Source: Turnera subulata
Taxonomy: Eukaryota; Streptophyta; Magnoliopsida; Malpighiales; Passifloraceae
Reading direction: 5' to 3'
NCBI GenBank assembly: GCA_028386065.3
Contig: JAKUCV010001068.1
Span: 1-64,000 of the forward strand
DNA length: 64,000 nucleotides
In this document: positions 47,301 through 59,129 of the stretch, one piece after another
Position numbering within the stretch: position 1 is the first letter of the stretch
Layout: each line of letters opens with the position of its first letter
Program-made: the position numbers and the translations under genes
The notes under the pieces: model-generated
The model's input: the letters and a program-made list of their open reading frames with translations, nothing else
The model's database searches: none
What the model was told of the DNA's origin: nothing

Positions 47301-48475
47301 TCAACTCTCATAGACCAGATCTTTTCAGTGGAGGAGGCGAGGCAAATAAGGGCCATTCCTTTGAGCAGATATGATGTCCCTGATAAACTGATTTGGGCTT
47401 TTACTAAAAATGGAGATTTCACAGTGAGGAGTGCATATTCGGTAGCTTTCGACCTGAAGCACAAGAAGGGCCAAGATGGAGGATCAACCATTCGGCACCC
47501 TGAGGTGGATTGGGCAGGGGTTTGGGCTATGAATCTTCCACCAAAGAACAAGCACTTCTGGTGGCGGGTCTTGAAAAATATACTGCCTACACGAGTGAAG
47601 CTTATAAGGAGTGGAATCAATTGTGATCCGAGGTGCGGCAGGTGCAATGAAGGCAATGAATCACTCGATCATCTGTTCTTGGGGTGTCCGGAATCTAAAG
47701 AGGTATGGCGAAACTCGGCTATGTCTCAGCTTGCGACTGCTTTTTTCTCGGGTAGTCTAGCCTCTTTTGTGGAATCCTTGACCCACCAGCATGAGGAGGA
47801 GAGTTTACACCAGACCGTATTGATCTGCTGGGCTATCTGGTATGCTCGTAACCAATTGCATTTCCAAATGAAGACTATACCTACTCAACAGATACTTGAT
47901 ATTGCACAGAGTACCAGGTTGGCTTTTATCGATGCACAGGAAGGGCAAACCAGAACAGGCACTAAACAACAGCAGCATACAAAATGGCAGGCACCAAACC
48001 TAAGGGTGATTAAGCTCAACTGCGATGCGGGATTATTTGGAAATAGTTGTGGGGAGCTGGTTTTGTTGCGAGAGACCACGAGGGCAGTCTTTTGGCGGCA
48101 GGTCATACTCTGCTGCACGTTTACTCAGCACCAGAATTGGCTGAAGCACAGGCTGCTATCTTCACTTTGCAAACTGCTCTCCAATTGGGTTTTCAAGATG
48201 TGGTGCTCGAATCTGACTGTCTTCCTCTAATTCAGCATCTCCAACGTCCACCAGCTTCTGTTTCTTATTTTGATGTTCTGATTTCTGATATTTTACAATT
48301 AGCTACTAGTTTTAGAACTTTTGCCTTTTCGCATGTGAAAAGGGAAGGTAGTAAGGTGGCTCATGCTTTGGCTCAATTGGTAAAGAGCACCAGTGAACTT
48401 CTAGTTTACGTTGAGGATGCCCCTGTTCACATTCTCAACCTTGTTTCTGAGGATATTATCTCTTTAGCAGCTTGA
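44349..48475 (+). pseudogene. LINE 2 ORF2 (endonuclease, RT, RNase H)
   Basis: The endonuclease (44349-45053) starts MNLLSWNCCGLGNQATV, has METRL with the catalytic Glu, LVFGDFNEIL and LRSDHHPIQ. A linker (YYQNLFTSSNPSE, APGPDGMPVLFF) and RT (45549-47000) follow with FRPISLCNVVFK, LNMSKAYNRVEW (Asp of KAYDRVEW is Asn), GLRQGDPLSPYLF and FADDNILF near 46424. Then come the zf-RVT region (about 47530-47690, CGRCNEGNESLDHLFLGCP) and an RNase H-like C-terminus (LNCDAGLFGNSCGE; LESDCLPLIQHL) to 48475. Stops at 45051, 46185 and 47295 plus frameshifts (about 45130-45480 and 48040) inactivate it. Confidence 0.88.
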
Positions 48476-48528
48476 TTAATGAAAGCAACGCTATTTCATC
48501 AAAAAAAAAAAAACTTATAGGTTAACCT

Positions 48529-50725
48529 ATCAATGTTTATGTTAAGGTTGTCCTGTTAATCTAAGGAGTCGACCTATTATATATTTTTTTTATGGTCACC
48601 TTTGTAGGAATCTATATATATAATATTATCGATGGGATTATTATAAGGTAGACTTGTTTAATTATGAAAGGTCGATCTAATTAACTGAAGGGTTCGACCT
48701 AATTAATTGAAAATCGACTCATTGTAATTAGTGGCGAAGCTAGAAAGAATTTTTAGAGGGGGCCAAATATTCTAAAGTACATACTCATACAATTGATATA
48801 AAAATGATAATCGATTTTAATAACTTATTTTTAACAATTTTGCTTACTTTTTATTCAAAAATTTTTAAACTTTAAATTAAAATATTTTCTAAATGTAGCA
48901 ATTATAAAATTAAATGAAATTTGTTAAAATTAAAGTAAATATTCAATATTTGTAGAATAATTTTCTAACATAATTTAAGGTATGTTATGAAAAATTTGAA
49001 ATTGAATCACTAATCTTTATTAAATTGTTATTGTATGTCAAATATTCTAAACCTTATATGCATATAATCAACATAAATGATACTTATATTTTAATAATTT
49101 AATTGAAATAAATGTACTTGTTTTTTATTTCTAAAAGAAATTAATTTAAATTAAAATATTTTCTAGACTTACACATTTTTTTAAAAAAGATAAAATTTAA
49201 TGAAATTAAAATAATTATTCAATATTAGTAAAATAATTTTCTAGCACAATATAATATAAGATTTGTTATGAAATTTTTGAAATTTTTTCATTAATATTTC
49301 TGAAATTGCTAGGATGTGTTAAATATTCTAAACTTAATATCCATCTAATGGAATATCATTTTTTTTTCTGGAGCTTGTTAGCCCAGATCATGTTTAGGCT
49401 AACAGAGCTTTGTCCGGACTAATCCGGATTGAACCTGAGTCTTGCACCTAGGTGTGATAAGTGAGTCTCCCAATATAATTTTTTTGCATAAACGTTTTCA
49501 ATGAATATTCTTATTTTTTAAAAAATAAAATAAATTATTTTATAAATATAGAAATTTTATTATTTAATGAAAATTATTAAAATTAAAAATTTTAAATACT
49601 AATGAGATAACTTACAAAAAAAGATAAGGTATATTATGAAAATTTTGAAATTGTAATTTTTTTTCTTTAGTGTCATATAAAGTGTTCTATGTTTTCAGAA
49701 GAATTTTTTTTAAAAGGCTCATAAATTATAACTCTGAGTTCGTGATGACTTCCTAATAAAATTGAATGTGAGCCCCTTTCTTCTTTTTCTTAATGTTAAA
49801 ATGAATCATCTACATTTTAAAATTATGAGTCATATAAAGTGTTCTATATTTTCAGAAGTTTTTTTTTTTAAAGGCTCATTAATTGTAACTATAAGTTCGT
49901 GATGACTTCCCAATAAAACTGAATATGAGTCCCTTTTGTCTTTTTATTAATGTTAAAATGAATCATCTATATAAAGAAGACAGCATAGCATTTTTATTAC
50001 AATTAGGTATCGATTTGAAAAAAAAAATATTAAGTACCTATAAAGTACCATTCCACGTGATATATGCTATACTATATAACTAAATATTTTTTCCATAGTA
50101 TCATATTTTATTTGTTGAAAATAAAATTTATTTAAATGAAGGGTTAATGTATTTTCTTATGCCTAATTTAGCTTGTTGATCCGTAATACAAAATATTATT
50201 ATGTGAATAATGATAGGTTAACATGTTAATAGGCAAAGTTTCCGTAAATGCAAGACCTCATGTCCTCTTCCCAAAAAGTGTGTTTGCTAGCTAATAGGTC
50301 GACAATTCCAGGTTGTCCTCTAAAAAATTATTTTAAAAGATTGCGCTTGCTAGTAACATGTCTATCTACTAATAATCATTCAACCATTGATAGGTCGACC
50401 TGTGAATTTGGCAGGTGGACCTCTACGCAATAAAAAAAAATTGTATTTACTATCTAATAGGTTGACCTGTTAATTTAAACGTATTGATCTATTAATAATT
50501 ATTTAGTTGATAGGTCGACCTGTGATTTTAATAGGTTGACCCATTAATAACTATTAGGTCGACCTCCTAGAATGAATGAATCTACCCCAATTCTTAATAA
50601 GTTATAAATTTAAATTTTCAATTGAAATGAAAATAAAAATATTCTTAACTAAGGAAAGTATTTATTATTCTTTGAATTCTTCAAATTAATATTACATAAA
50701 ATTTAATTAATAAAAAATAATTATG
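48529..50725. repeat. AT-rich interior with degenerate tandem units
   Basis: Two units of about 158 bp start at 49671 and 49830 ('gtcatataaagtgttcta'). Looser units of about 280 bp lie at 48770-49340 ('aaatattctaaa...ttaaaatattttcta'). A 'ggcgaagctagaaagaattt' block at 48732 resembles a widespread plant repeat. No coding region. Confidence 0.6.
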
Positions 50726-50754
50726 GTGAGTACCATACTCATGGAGCACCATAG

Positions 50755-53634
50755 AATGACCCGGAATTAATGATTGGAATCATAAGATTGGCGCCTCTAA
50801 TCCTTAGAGTGTTGCATTACTAAGACTCGAACTAGAGATATCGTGATTAAGTTAGAACAATTCCAAGCAGCTGATGTTACCCTCTGGGTTCAGGTTACAC
50901 CCTATCTGTAGTAAAGCCCAAACCAGATGATTACGACAATTCTTCAATCAAGGCTGGATAAAATATTATAACGTTTCATAGAGATTATGTTTTGGCCTGT
51001 ATATCTAGGTCCAATTTGACAGGTCAAGACGGTCTAGATCCAAATTAGTGGTAAATAACATTTTTGGTCATTCTACTATGCATTTATTCAAAATGTTGTC
51101 TCTTTACCTAATTTTTGTTGATTTTAGTCACTACACTTTTTGAATTTTATGGATTTTAGTACTTGTAATCAATTTGTGCCACATGTCAACCGCCGATTCG
51201 CTGCCTAATAATTGTGAACTCCATGCCAACTGGGTCGTATCTACCGGACCCAAATTGTGTGAATTTTTGACCAATTCCATGCATAGATTATTCTCAAAAC
51301 CAAATAACAATTATTCTTATCATACAATTTTAACCAAAGATCAAAGAGGGAAAGAGAAACAAAAGCTTGCATATGGTTTGCAAATGCAGCACAATTTATT
51401 TCCCTTCTTCCAGTTCACATGCTGACACCAAAGTCAATAAACAACTGCAGTGGATACAAAACTGATTAAATATGAAAAGAATAGAGAATCATCTTTGAGC
51501 ATTTACTTCCCTGCTATTCAAATATGTACAAAAGATTACATTGGACCTCTTAATTTCATTCTGGACAAGGAAAAATTTTGCTTTAGGAATACAATTTTGG
51601 GGAGCTTCTTATTAGCTGAATCTTTCGCAGACTGCTGCAGTCGGGTTAGCCTTTGACCATCTGCTGCACAGTATATATTATGCAAGGTAACTGTGTGGAA
51701 ATCATGGTAGTAGAGGACGATCACCATAACAATTGAGGAAACAAACATGGGTATTGGACCAAAAAAACCAAAGGATCACCGTAAGAGCAAAATAAAGAGC
51801 TCGAAGCCCGAAATGCCAAAAATATTCCCTTTTGTGACTGTAAACTGTGCCTTCCTGACATGCTTAATGTTATCTGGGAAGCTCATCAAACAGTTTGCAT
51901 GAACCAGATGCTTTGCAGCTTGTGCAAAGCCTGAAAAAGCAACAAGAAAACAAGTGAGGAGGCATATGTTCTTGATGAAAAGAGTGAAGGGGCTCCCATC
52001 ACCATAAATTCTACTGGCTCAGGAAATACTATCTCCATCAAGTTTACGTAGAAAGGCCAGAGAGTATTCCTATCTGCATGTCATTTTGCTGCTCTTGCAA
52101 CTTAGGTAAGCCATTTCCAAGTTTTGTTGGCTCTGTTTCATGACAGAGTATTGTATATCTTAAAATGAAAAGAAGAAAAGTATAGGTTAAGAATAAAAGA
52201 AACAACCAGAAAATGTTTTGTTGTTGTATTTTTTTTTTTTCAAACAGATTGAATGTTTTTTTATCTAGGGAAGATGCTAATGCTAAAAAATCATGGAATG
52301 TGCAACTACTTTCTAAAATATCTTTACCTAACTATATACACAACCATTTAGGGAAAAACTCATCGAAATTTCTTATCTAATTTTCTGGAAGAAGTCATGG
52401 CTAGCTGCAATTAGTTATAATCTGCAGCTCTATTGTATCTTTTGTTATATTACAACTTGAACTTTATTTCATAAGTCAAAAGGCATAGGACACCTGTTAA
52501 CATGACTGATTATCTCTGCCATAAATGATCCCTCCGAGCACAACATGTTCAAAGAACCATTACAAAACAACATAATCTGTTTATTCACTCTGATTCATCG
52601 TAAAAGAAAAAAAAACAGCACAGGAACATAATATAAGAGGGAATGTTGCTGCCATTTTGTAACCAAAAGAACAAAAGTAGAAGAAACACAAAGACTACTC
52701 GTTCTGATGGCTGCAATTTCCTCATCAAACCAGCTTAAAGCAAATGGAGGATTTTGTGAACCTGGCTTGCATCTGGGAGCAAGAAGCCTCTGGCTTCAAA
52801 ATTTCTACTGGAGCAATCATGACCGTAGGCAGAAGATGCATTTTCCCAATACAAGTCAGCTTGGTATATTGCCCAGAAGATGTTACATTTCCGCAAGATA
52901 GAGCCAAGTCCAGCTGCATATGTAGTCTTCAAGGATAATGCCTTTCGCTTGGCACCTCTATAATCTTTTTCCAGTTGTGATCGGATGAATTAGATGAAAA
53001 ATGGGGAACTAACTCCACCACTGCAGTCTGGACCTCTGCTGTGAAATCTGGAAAACAATTTTCTGGAAACAAAATACTTCCTCAAACCAACGTACTTGGG
53101 ATTGCCATAATGGTCACCTTTCATTGTGATACATGGGCACAAAGCAAATAAGAATTTAGATTAAGCATACACATATTTATTTTACAAGATTTGGCTTACC
53201 TTCTTGAATTGATTGATACACAAGTGTTTGATTCCTATATTTCCTTGGCGAAGGATATATAGGCCTTCAACATGCTATAACTTCATATAATTTATGAATT
53301 GATTAAATATTCATCCAATAACCTGCGGATCACTGAAATTAGATTCTGTAACATAGCTTCTACTTTGCAGAGAATGCATAATTCAGATGATAAATAGTTA
53401 ACCAATACAAGTGTTGCTGGCAAGCGGCCAGTAGCGTTGGCAAACACATTTTGCAATCATATTCATGCGCTTAGGTTTTTTTGTTTTCCCAAGTTTTTTT
53501 TTTTTCTGCTAAGGGATAGATTGGAATTCTATACTATATAATTAAAAGACAAGGGTCGCTGCAGTAAGTTTCAAGTGAATTGACTTTATTATCCTCAATA
53601 GCTCTTTTTGTTAATTATCGAAATCTATGCTATA
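50755..53634. other. No intact gene; possible decayed gene on the minus strand
   Basis: Two minus-strand stretches look coding by composition: about 53065-52725 (one frame reading NCFPDFTAEVQTAVVELVP, a TGA, then MQLDLALSCGN to SSICFKLV) and about 51930-51785 (FAQAAKHLVHANCLMSFPDN). Both are preceded by a plausible acceptor site. I do not recognise either product, and I cannot join them into one gene. The rest is AT-rich non-coding sequence. Confidence 0.3.
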
Positions 53635-53644
53635 TGAATGGAAC
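53635..53644. repeat. 10-bp target duplication of second MULE, left (TGAATGGAAC)
   Basis: Repeated exactly at 55098-55107. Confidence 0.88.
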
Positions 53645-55097
53645 GGCTTCATTACGTTTTACCCTCCTGAACTTTCGTTGAAAAATGGATCACCCCCTGT
53701 ACTAAAAAAATCGGTATTTAACCCCCTAAACTTTCTATTTCCGCATTTTACCTCATTCCGTTAGGTTAAAGTGGGTTTCCATTAAGTCCGTCAAGTCCGT
53801 GTTTAGTGATTTAACGGATTACATGGATGATTGACACTTGGCATGATCTTAATCGTATAAATTTTATTTTATTTTACATATTAAAAAATTATGGAAAAAA
53901 CAAAAAAATGCAAATTGATAGTGATTATTTTTTTGCAAAAAATAAAATATTTATAAATAGAAACAGACAATAAAAGGGAGAAGAAAATGATTTGTGCCAA
54001 CTGCCAAACCACCATCCCCTGCCGCCAACACCACCACCACCATCACCATAACCACAACCATCCCAACCTCCCTCCTCCTTTTCCTCCTCCTCCCCTGTAA
54101 CCATCGTAAAATCCAAATCGAAAACCCAAAACCTACAAACCAAATCCAAAACCCAAAACCAAAATCAAAACCTGAACTACCACAACCACCCTAACCTCCC
54201 TCCTTCTTTTCCTCCTTCCCCACAATTGCAAACCCAAAAACTAAAATCCGGCAGCGGCGCGGGGGACGAGCGGCAACAACACAGGCGCGACAAGGCGAGG
54301 CGAGACGCGGCGGAAAGAGACGCAGGCGATGCAAGAGACGGCGAGGTTGGCGGCTATCTGCAGGGTGGAGGTGTGGCGGCGACGAACAGGAGAGGAAGGC
54401 GGGCTCGCTTCGTCGAACTGCAAGTTCGTTCACTGCGGCTGCTTGGACGGGACGGCTGGTGCGAGGTGAGCGAGGAGGAGGCGCGAGCGCAGGCGGCACG
54501 GGGAGGAGACGTCGTGGCTGCTGTTGGTTGCAGCGATGTGGCCGGCGACGGCAGCGCGGTGTGTCGTAGCAGCAGGAACCCAGCGGCTTGCCTCATCTGG
54601 ACGGCGGCGGCGTCGCGTCCTGCAGCGACGAGAAGGAAGCGAGGAAGGAGGAGGATAGGTGGCGGCGGTGTGAGGCTCAGGTGGTGACGGTCTCGTGAGG
54701 TGGTGGATCGGGTTGGGGGTGGTGCACGGGGGAGGAGAAAAAGAAAAAAGAAAAAAGAAAAAAATAAAAAGAAAGGGAAGAGGGAAGAGGGAAGAGGGTG
54801 ATGGTAAAAGAAAAAAGAAAAAGAAAAAAAAAGAAAAAGAAAGGAAAGAAGTGGAATGGAAGAAGAAAAAATAAAAGAAAGAAAGAAAAGTAAACCAACG
54901 GTCAGGATTGTTCCAGACTAATACACGTGTCAACCATCCGGAATCTCCGTCAAGTCTCCTAACGGAGTTGGAATCGGGTCAACCGCAGGGGTGAACTGCG
55001 GAAATAGAAAGTTTAGGGGGTTAAATACCGGTTTTTTTAGTACAGGGGGTGATCCATTTTTCAACGAAAGTTCATGGGGGTAAAACGTAATGAAGCC
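53645..55097. mobile_element. Mutator-like element without transposase, GC-rich interior
   Basis: GGCTTCATTACGTTTTACCC at the left is mirrored at 55097. The inverted similarity extends over about 115 bp (to 'ctttctatttccgca' near 53755 and its mirror near 54985). A 10-bp target duplication flanks it. The interior (54240-54700) is strongly GC-rich and gives long ORFs on both strands, among them 153 codons at 54226-54687 with low-complexity Arg/Ala/Gly composition. I see no family in it. A purine-rich stretch follows (54725-54895). A captured 5' gene region is possible but not shown. Confidence 0.8.
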
Positions 55098-55107
55098 TGA
55101 ATGGAAC

Positions 55108-55649
55108 AGAACGGATTATCTTGACACCCTGCTGCTTTTACAACTTTGTCCATGAATTTACTCTCTATTTACTAAAATTTATGACGATCATTTAATTTAA
55201 TGTTAAGATTATTTTTTTTCCAATCTGGTGTTAGGTATTTTTCCAATCCGGTGTTAGGATCACACCGTGGGCGGGGCTAATCCAAAGTCGTAATTACTCT
55301 ATTAATATTATTTTTATTTTAGTGTAAAAATTCGTTTTGTGTTTGGCTTTGGGACAATAAGATGACCGATTAAATTTTTTTTTTAATGAATTGAATGCAT
55401 GTAAATACAAATGGCTTACTGTGTGGTATGGTGTCATTCTTAAACCCAAGCTTGTAAGAGTTGGGTTATTACTTTTTCCACCGTTACTAATGAAGAACTT
55501 TACAATTTTAACAATTTTGATCGACATATAATAAATTTGATATAAAGTTTATAGTAATGCTCTAATGTGCTTAATGCGTTGGAAAGCCAAAATCCGGCAG
55601 CAACAGGCGGGCAGTTCAATAGTATTGGTCTAAACTTGGGCTAATCATC
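55108..55649. other. No recognisable feature
   Basis: AT-rich DNA without ORFs of note. 'ccaatccggtgttagg' occurs twice near 55225-55260. Confidence 0.4.
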
Positions 55650-56100
55650 TCTTAAGTTAATTTGATGAATCAACCATGTTTAGTCATGGCATAAGATTGA
55701 TTTTGATGATTAACAAACTACTTGAAAGATTGCTTTGAATATGTCTTCTGTTGACTAAGTTTCCAGGAGGAAGTATGATTTCAGAAAAACCATACGCTTA
55801 TGAAGGATGGTTTTTGTAGAAACCATATGAAAAGGAGCTGTTACCATTAAACTTTTCTGCAATTTGCATGTGGTCCTCCCAAGCATTTAAATCTACTCCC
55901 AACAGCCAAGATTGGTGAACTGGTAACTGACATATTATGTTAGCCGAGATAATATATTCCACCACCTCAAGTATTCCACCGTCTTTAGTGTTTAGAGTCC
56001 TACTAGGATTTGTAGTAGTATAGACTTGTATAAATAGAGTATATCCGTAGTATATTAAAGTCAAAAAAGCAATAATAAAAACTTTTAATAGAAATCTTCA
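55650..56100 (+). repeat. Copia-type LTR, 5' limit uncertain
   Basis: 'ttttgatgattaacaaactac' (about 55695) and a TATA-like 'gtataaatagag' (about 56029) are typical of Ty1/copia LTRs. The segment ends AATCTTCA at 56100, directly before a primer site. The left end was not fixed; TG candidates lie near 55663 and 55800. Confidence 0.5.
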
Positions 56101-56339
56101 TGGTAGCGGAGCTAACGGTGCCTTACCAGAGATAGAGTTTTACTCTCTCTCGTACCTATTTTCTTTTCTCACCTCCCTCCTCATCCGATATATCGTCTTC
56201 CGGCGAGTCCGTCGCTTTAGTTTCTCTGCCGATCTCTACCGCACGTCCCGCCGAGAGTTGCTGCCGCTTCGCCCACGCGCCGTCTTCTAGCCGCGCGTGC
56301 GCCACCTCCGATCACCGACTGACGATGCAACTTCACCAG
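56101..56339 (+). mobile_element. Primer site and leader of Copia-type element, truncated
   Basis: TGGTAGCGGAGC (56101-56112) abuts the LTR end. A CT-rich leader follows until 56339, where the Tat/Ogre-type LTR begins. No Copia coding region is in the window. Confidence 0.6.
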
Positions 56340-57914
56340 TGTGAACACCCAAATTTGACCCACGGAAATTTTACTAAATGAGACTTTGTACATATGTAGA
56401 CTTGGGATCAATGAGATGATTTGGTCCAAGGTTCAAGCATGATACGAATTGTAGTTTAGTAGAATTAATGTATTTTGATGATATAAACCTTTATGCACTT
56501 AAATCCTAGGATTAATGAGAAGATTTGGCCTTAGGATAAAACATATGATAAGGTTAATTTGCATTAAGATATATTTGGGCTTTTTTTTATTAGTTTTTAC
56601 CCAACAATAATGAGATGATTTATTCTTGGGTTAGGAATGAATTTAAGGGTCCAAATTAATTATTCTCCAGAGTTTGTCCAGCCCATTAACACATTTCTTG
56701 CATATCAATTTTAGCTCTGATTTTCGTGGAAAATCAGAGTTAATTATTATTTAATTAGATTATGTGTTTTTGGTATGATTTTGGGTGTTAATGGATAATC
56801 TTTTGATCATGGAATGATTTGAGGGAGTGATGAACAAGTAATTGAGTGATTCTGGGTAGATTAGGGGTTGATTACGCGGTAGGATCGAATCAGGCCTGAA
56901 TTAGGGGGATTGAGGGCTCGAAAAGGAAAGAACGGGTGAAACGCGGGGCGACCGACGGCCATCTCGCGAAGACCGCCGGCTGCCGGCGGGCATCCACACA
57001 TGACCGCCGGCAGTGGCGGTCATGCAGTGGATGACCGCCGGCCATGGCGGTCATCACCTTCCAGAATCCCCGATTTTGTTTCTTTTTCGATCCTACGCGG
57101 TTTTGGACCAGATTTTCGGGCATAATCTTCACCATTAAGCAAGTCCACGCCCCTAGGCTTCCCAGAGCACTATAAATAGGACCTCTCACACACATTTCAG
57201 AGGACATAATCTTTCTCACATACACACCTATAAGCTTTTCTTGCTTGGAGAAACTCTACTTCTCCAAGCTTAGAAATATTTCCTAAGGCAGAAACTCTGG
57301 AGGATTTTTGTGGGGATCATCAAGCAGTAGTCTAGCAAGGAGGAATCAAGAAGAGGATCAACCATAGAGCTAAAGAGTGGCAAGAAGTTGGGTGTAGAAC
57401 TCAACCCATTGCAAGGAGCTAGAGGAAGGCAACATAAGGTAATCCTAAATCCTTTTTGATTGATTCTTGGTGATTGATTGCTGATGTTTTTGATGATGTA
57501 AGTGGCCACTGTGTGCTATGTTTAGAACTACGTGGCTTTGACCCCGATCACTCAGGTACGTAGGTAGTCTCGGTCTCACAACGGGATGCAAGCCAAGTCT
57601 TTTCCTCCCCCTTTTCTTTGTTTTCCACACTTGCATACTTGCAAACTTGCACAAGGTGCACTTTTCTCTTTGATTGCACAAGGTTTCGACCCAACACGGA
57701 TGGGTGCCTAACACCTTCCCATTCGTGACGAACCCCCGATCCCATATCTTTGGTTCGCCATGACCGGTTGCCTAAGGAGTCATATGAAGATTTTTCCCAA
57801 GTTTTGCCCTTAATAAAACTTGGGTGGCGACTCCAATGATATAGGATTGACCCGAGGAAGAAGGTGAAAGGAATAGGTGAATAGGTCCAAGTGATTTTGG
57901 ATCGGGTATTCACA
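56340..57914 (+). repeat. 5' LTR of Tat/Ogre-like element (1575 bp)
   Basis: It starts TGTGAACACCC and ends GGGTATTCACA, an 11-bp terminal inverted repeat with one mismatch. Inside: a CCGCC/GGCGG palindrome block (56940-57055), TATAAATA (57171), 'gaactacgtggctttgacc', 'gggtggcgactcc', all also found in the LTR at 13141-14659. Confidence 0.85.
57171..57178 (+). promoter_or_regulatory. TATA box of Tat/Ogre-like LTR
   Basis: TATAAATA, 115 bp after the palindrome block, conserved in LTR copy A. Confidence 0.65.
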
Positions 57915-57916
57915 GT

Positions 57917-57934
57917 TGGCAACTCCACTAGGGA
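57917..57934 (+). promoter_or_regulatory. Primer-binding site of Tat/Ogre-like element
   Basis: TGGCAACTCCACTAGGGA begins two bases after the LTR. It resembles the Ogre site TGGCGACTCTGCTGGGGA, usually matched to tRNA-Arg. Confidence 0.7.
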
Positions 57935-58700
57935 AGTAGTGGGTTTAAGAAATCTTATGCAATCATAGAGCTTTGTGTGTCTTTTTGTTTGTCATCATAA
58001 GCGCCCTGAATTCATGATGATTTATGTGAAGCCTTTATCGTAAGAGGGCGAGGGAAGCCAAGTCCACCACATACTTTCTTTAAGTGATGGTGGCTTGCAT
58101 GAACCCGTTTCTCGATGCTTAGCAATGATGGGGATTAACTGGCCTGGGACCTCACGCGATATCTATTATCACATGTGAGTAGGTCAACCTATTCCCTAGC
58201 GGCAATTTTTTGGCCCCTAACCAGCTGCATACCCTGAGCATCTCATGCATTATGAATCAATAAGTGGTACCTGCATTTGCGTGGATCTTGTTTTGTGCTG
58301 TACATACGTGTATATCTTGTTATTTTGGAATCCGAATCTTATCTTTGCATACATGGGGTTTGAGAAAGGAGAAAAGAGGAGCAATCATCCATGGCTATCA
58401 AGGGGAAGGAGGCACTCCATATCTTCTCGTAGTGACTAACAAGAATTCAGCAGAGATTCACTTTGAGACAATTTGAGTGGATGTCCAATTGCCCTAAAAA
58501 CTGGAGAAATTAGGATTGCATCATACATGTCATTATGCATTGAATTTAAAAAAAAAAAAAAGACACACCGAGTCGAGAGTCGGCCCATGTTCCACGTCTT
58601 TTGTCCAAACCATTTGTTATCAACTTTTTCCTTTGAGACCACCCGAACAAGGCACTAAAACCCACTTCTTTACCTAGGCAGTGAAGGGCAACCATGAACA
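57935..58700 (+). other. Untranslated leader of Tat/Ogre-like element
   Basis: No ORF of note. An A run (58548-58561) occurs in the middle. Confidence 0.45.
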
Positions 58701-59129
58701 GTGAGCATGCTAACCAATCAAGGGATACTACCGGTGCAAGAATGGGTCAAAGGGGTGAACCGACGGGGGATGAATTCCCTACTTACAAGGATCAGAGTTC
58801 AACAAGAGAAGGAGGTGCAATTGACATTCCGGGCCTTGGTGGGGAGACTAGAAGAAACAATCCTTCGAGGAATTTTACTAGGGCAACCACTTGCTCAAGA
58901 AGCCATGAAGCAGTTCAGGGATGCCATGGGGCAATATGCACTTGTTGAAGATATGATAAGGGGTATCCAACTTCGAAATGCTGCCCTTACTCGAGAAAGC
59001 ATCAAAGCAAAGGAGAACCTCTGGGAGTGCATCAGGGAACTGAGGAAAAGCAAATGGGATGATTGGGGTGACATGTCAAGGTCTGAAGAGCATTCAAAAT
59101 CACGAGATGGCATGATTTCTAGTGAATAA
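58701..59129 (+). CDS. Small ORF of the element, possibly a gag/ORF1 remnant
   Basis: 142 codons. The C-terminal two thirds are charged and look helical (LVGRLEETILRGILLGQ, AMGQYALVEDMIRGIQLRN, ESIKAKENLWECIRELRKS). No zinc knuckle or protease is present. The position after the leader is that of gag or of the extra ORF before gag in Ogre elements. I do not recognise a domain. It may still be intact, as no stop breaks the frame. Confidence 0.4.
   Translation: MSMLTNQGILPVQEWVKGVNRRGMNSLLTRIRVQQEKEVQLTFRALVGRLEETILRGILLGQPLAQEAMKQFRDAMGQYALVEDMIRGIQLRNAALTRESIKAKENLWECIRELRKSKWDDWGDMSRSEEHSKSRDGMISSE

Larger units (their letters stand above)
42355..48511 (+). mobile_element. Full-length plant L1 LINE (LINE 2)
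   Basis: The element has a 190-bp leader, ORF1 (42545-44352), ORF2 (44349-48475), a short 3' end and a poly(A) run (48501-48513). A 17-bp target duplication flanks it. Total 6.16 kb. Its architecture, ORF1-ORF2 ATGA overlap and poly(C) tract match LINE 1, so both are one LINE clade. Its disruptions are mainly stop codons that single transitions explain. Confidence 0.93.
42023..50754. mobile_element. DNA element with perfect 29-bp inverted ends, holding LINE 2
   Basis: The left end 42023-42051 (CTATGGTGCTCCATGAGTAT...) and right end 50726-50754 are exact reverse complements. Palindromic GGTCGACC blocks cluster near the ends (42251, 42273; about 50393, 50513, 50559, plus variants at 48568, 48670, 50298). 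Without LINE 2 the element is about 2.56 kb, very AT-rich, without transposase. No clear target duplication was found, so the superfamily is open. It starts about 350 bp after the CNGC stop. Confidence 0.7.

Noticed and set aside
54430..54933. 167-codon minus-strand ORF with long Phe/Ser runs
   Set aside because: Produced by the purine-rich low-complexity stretch of the MULE; no coding signal.
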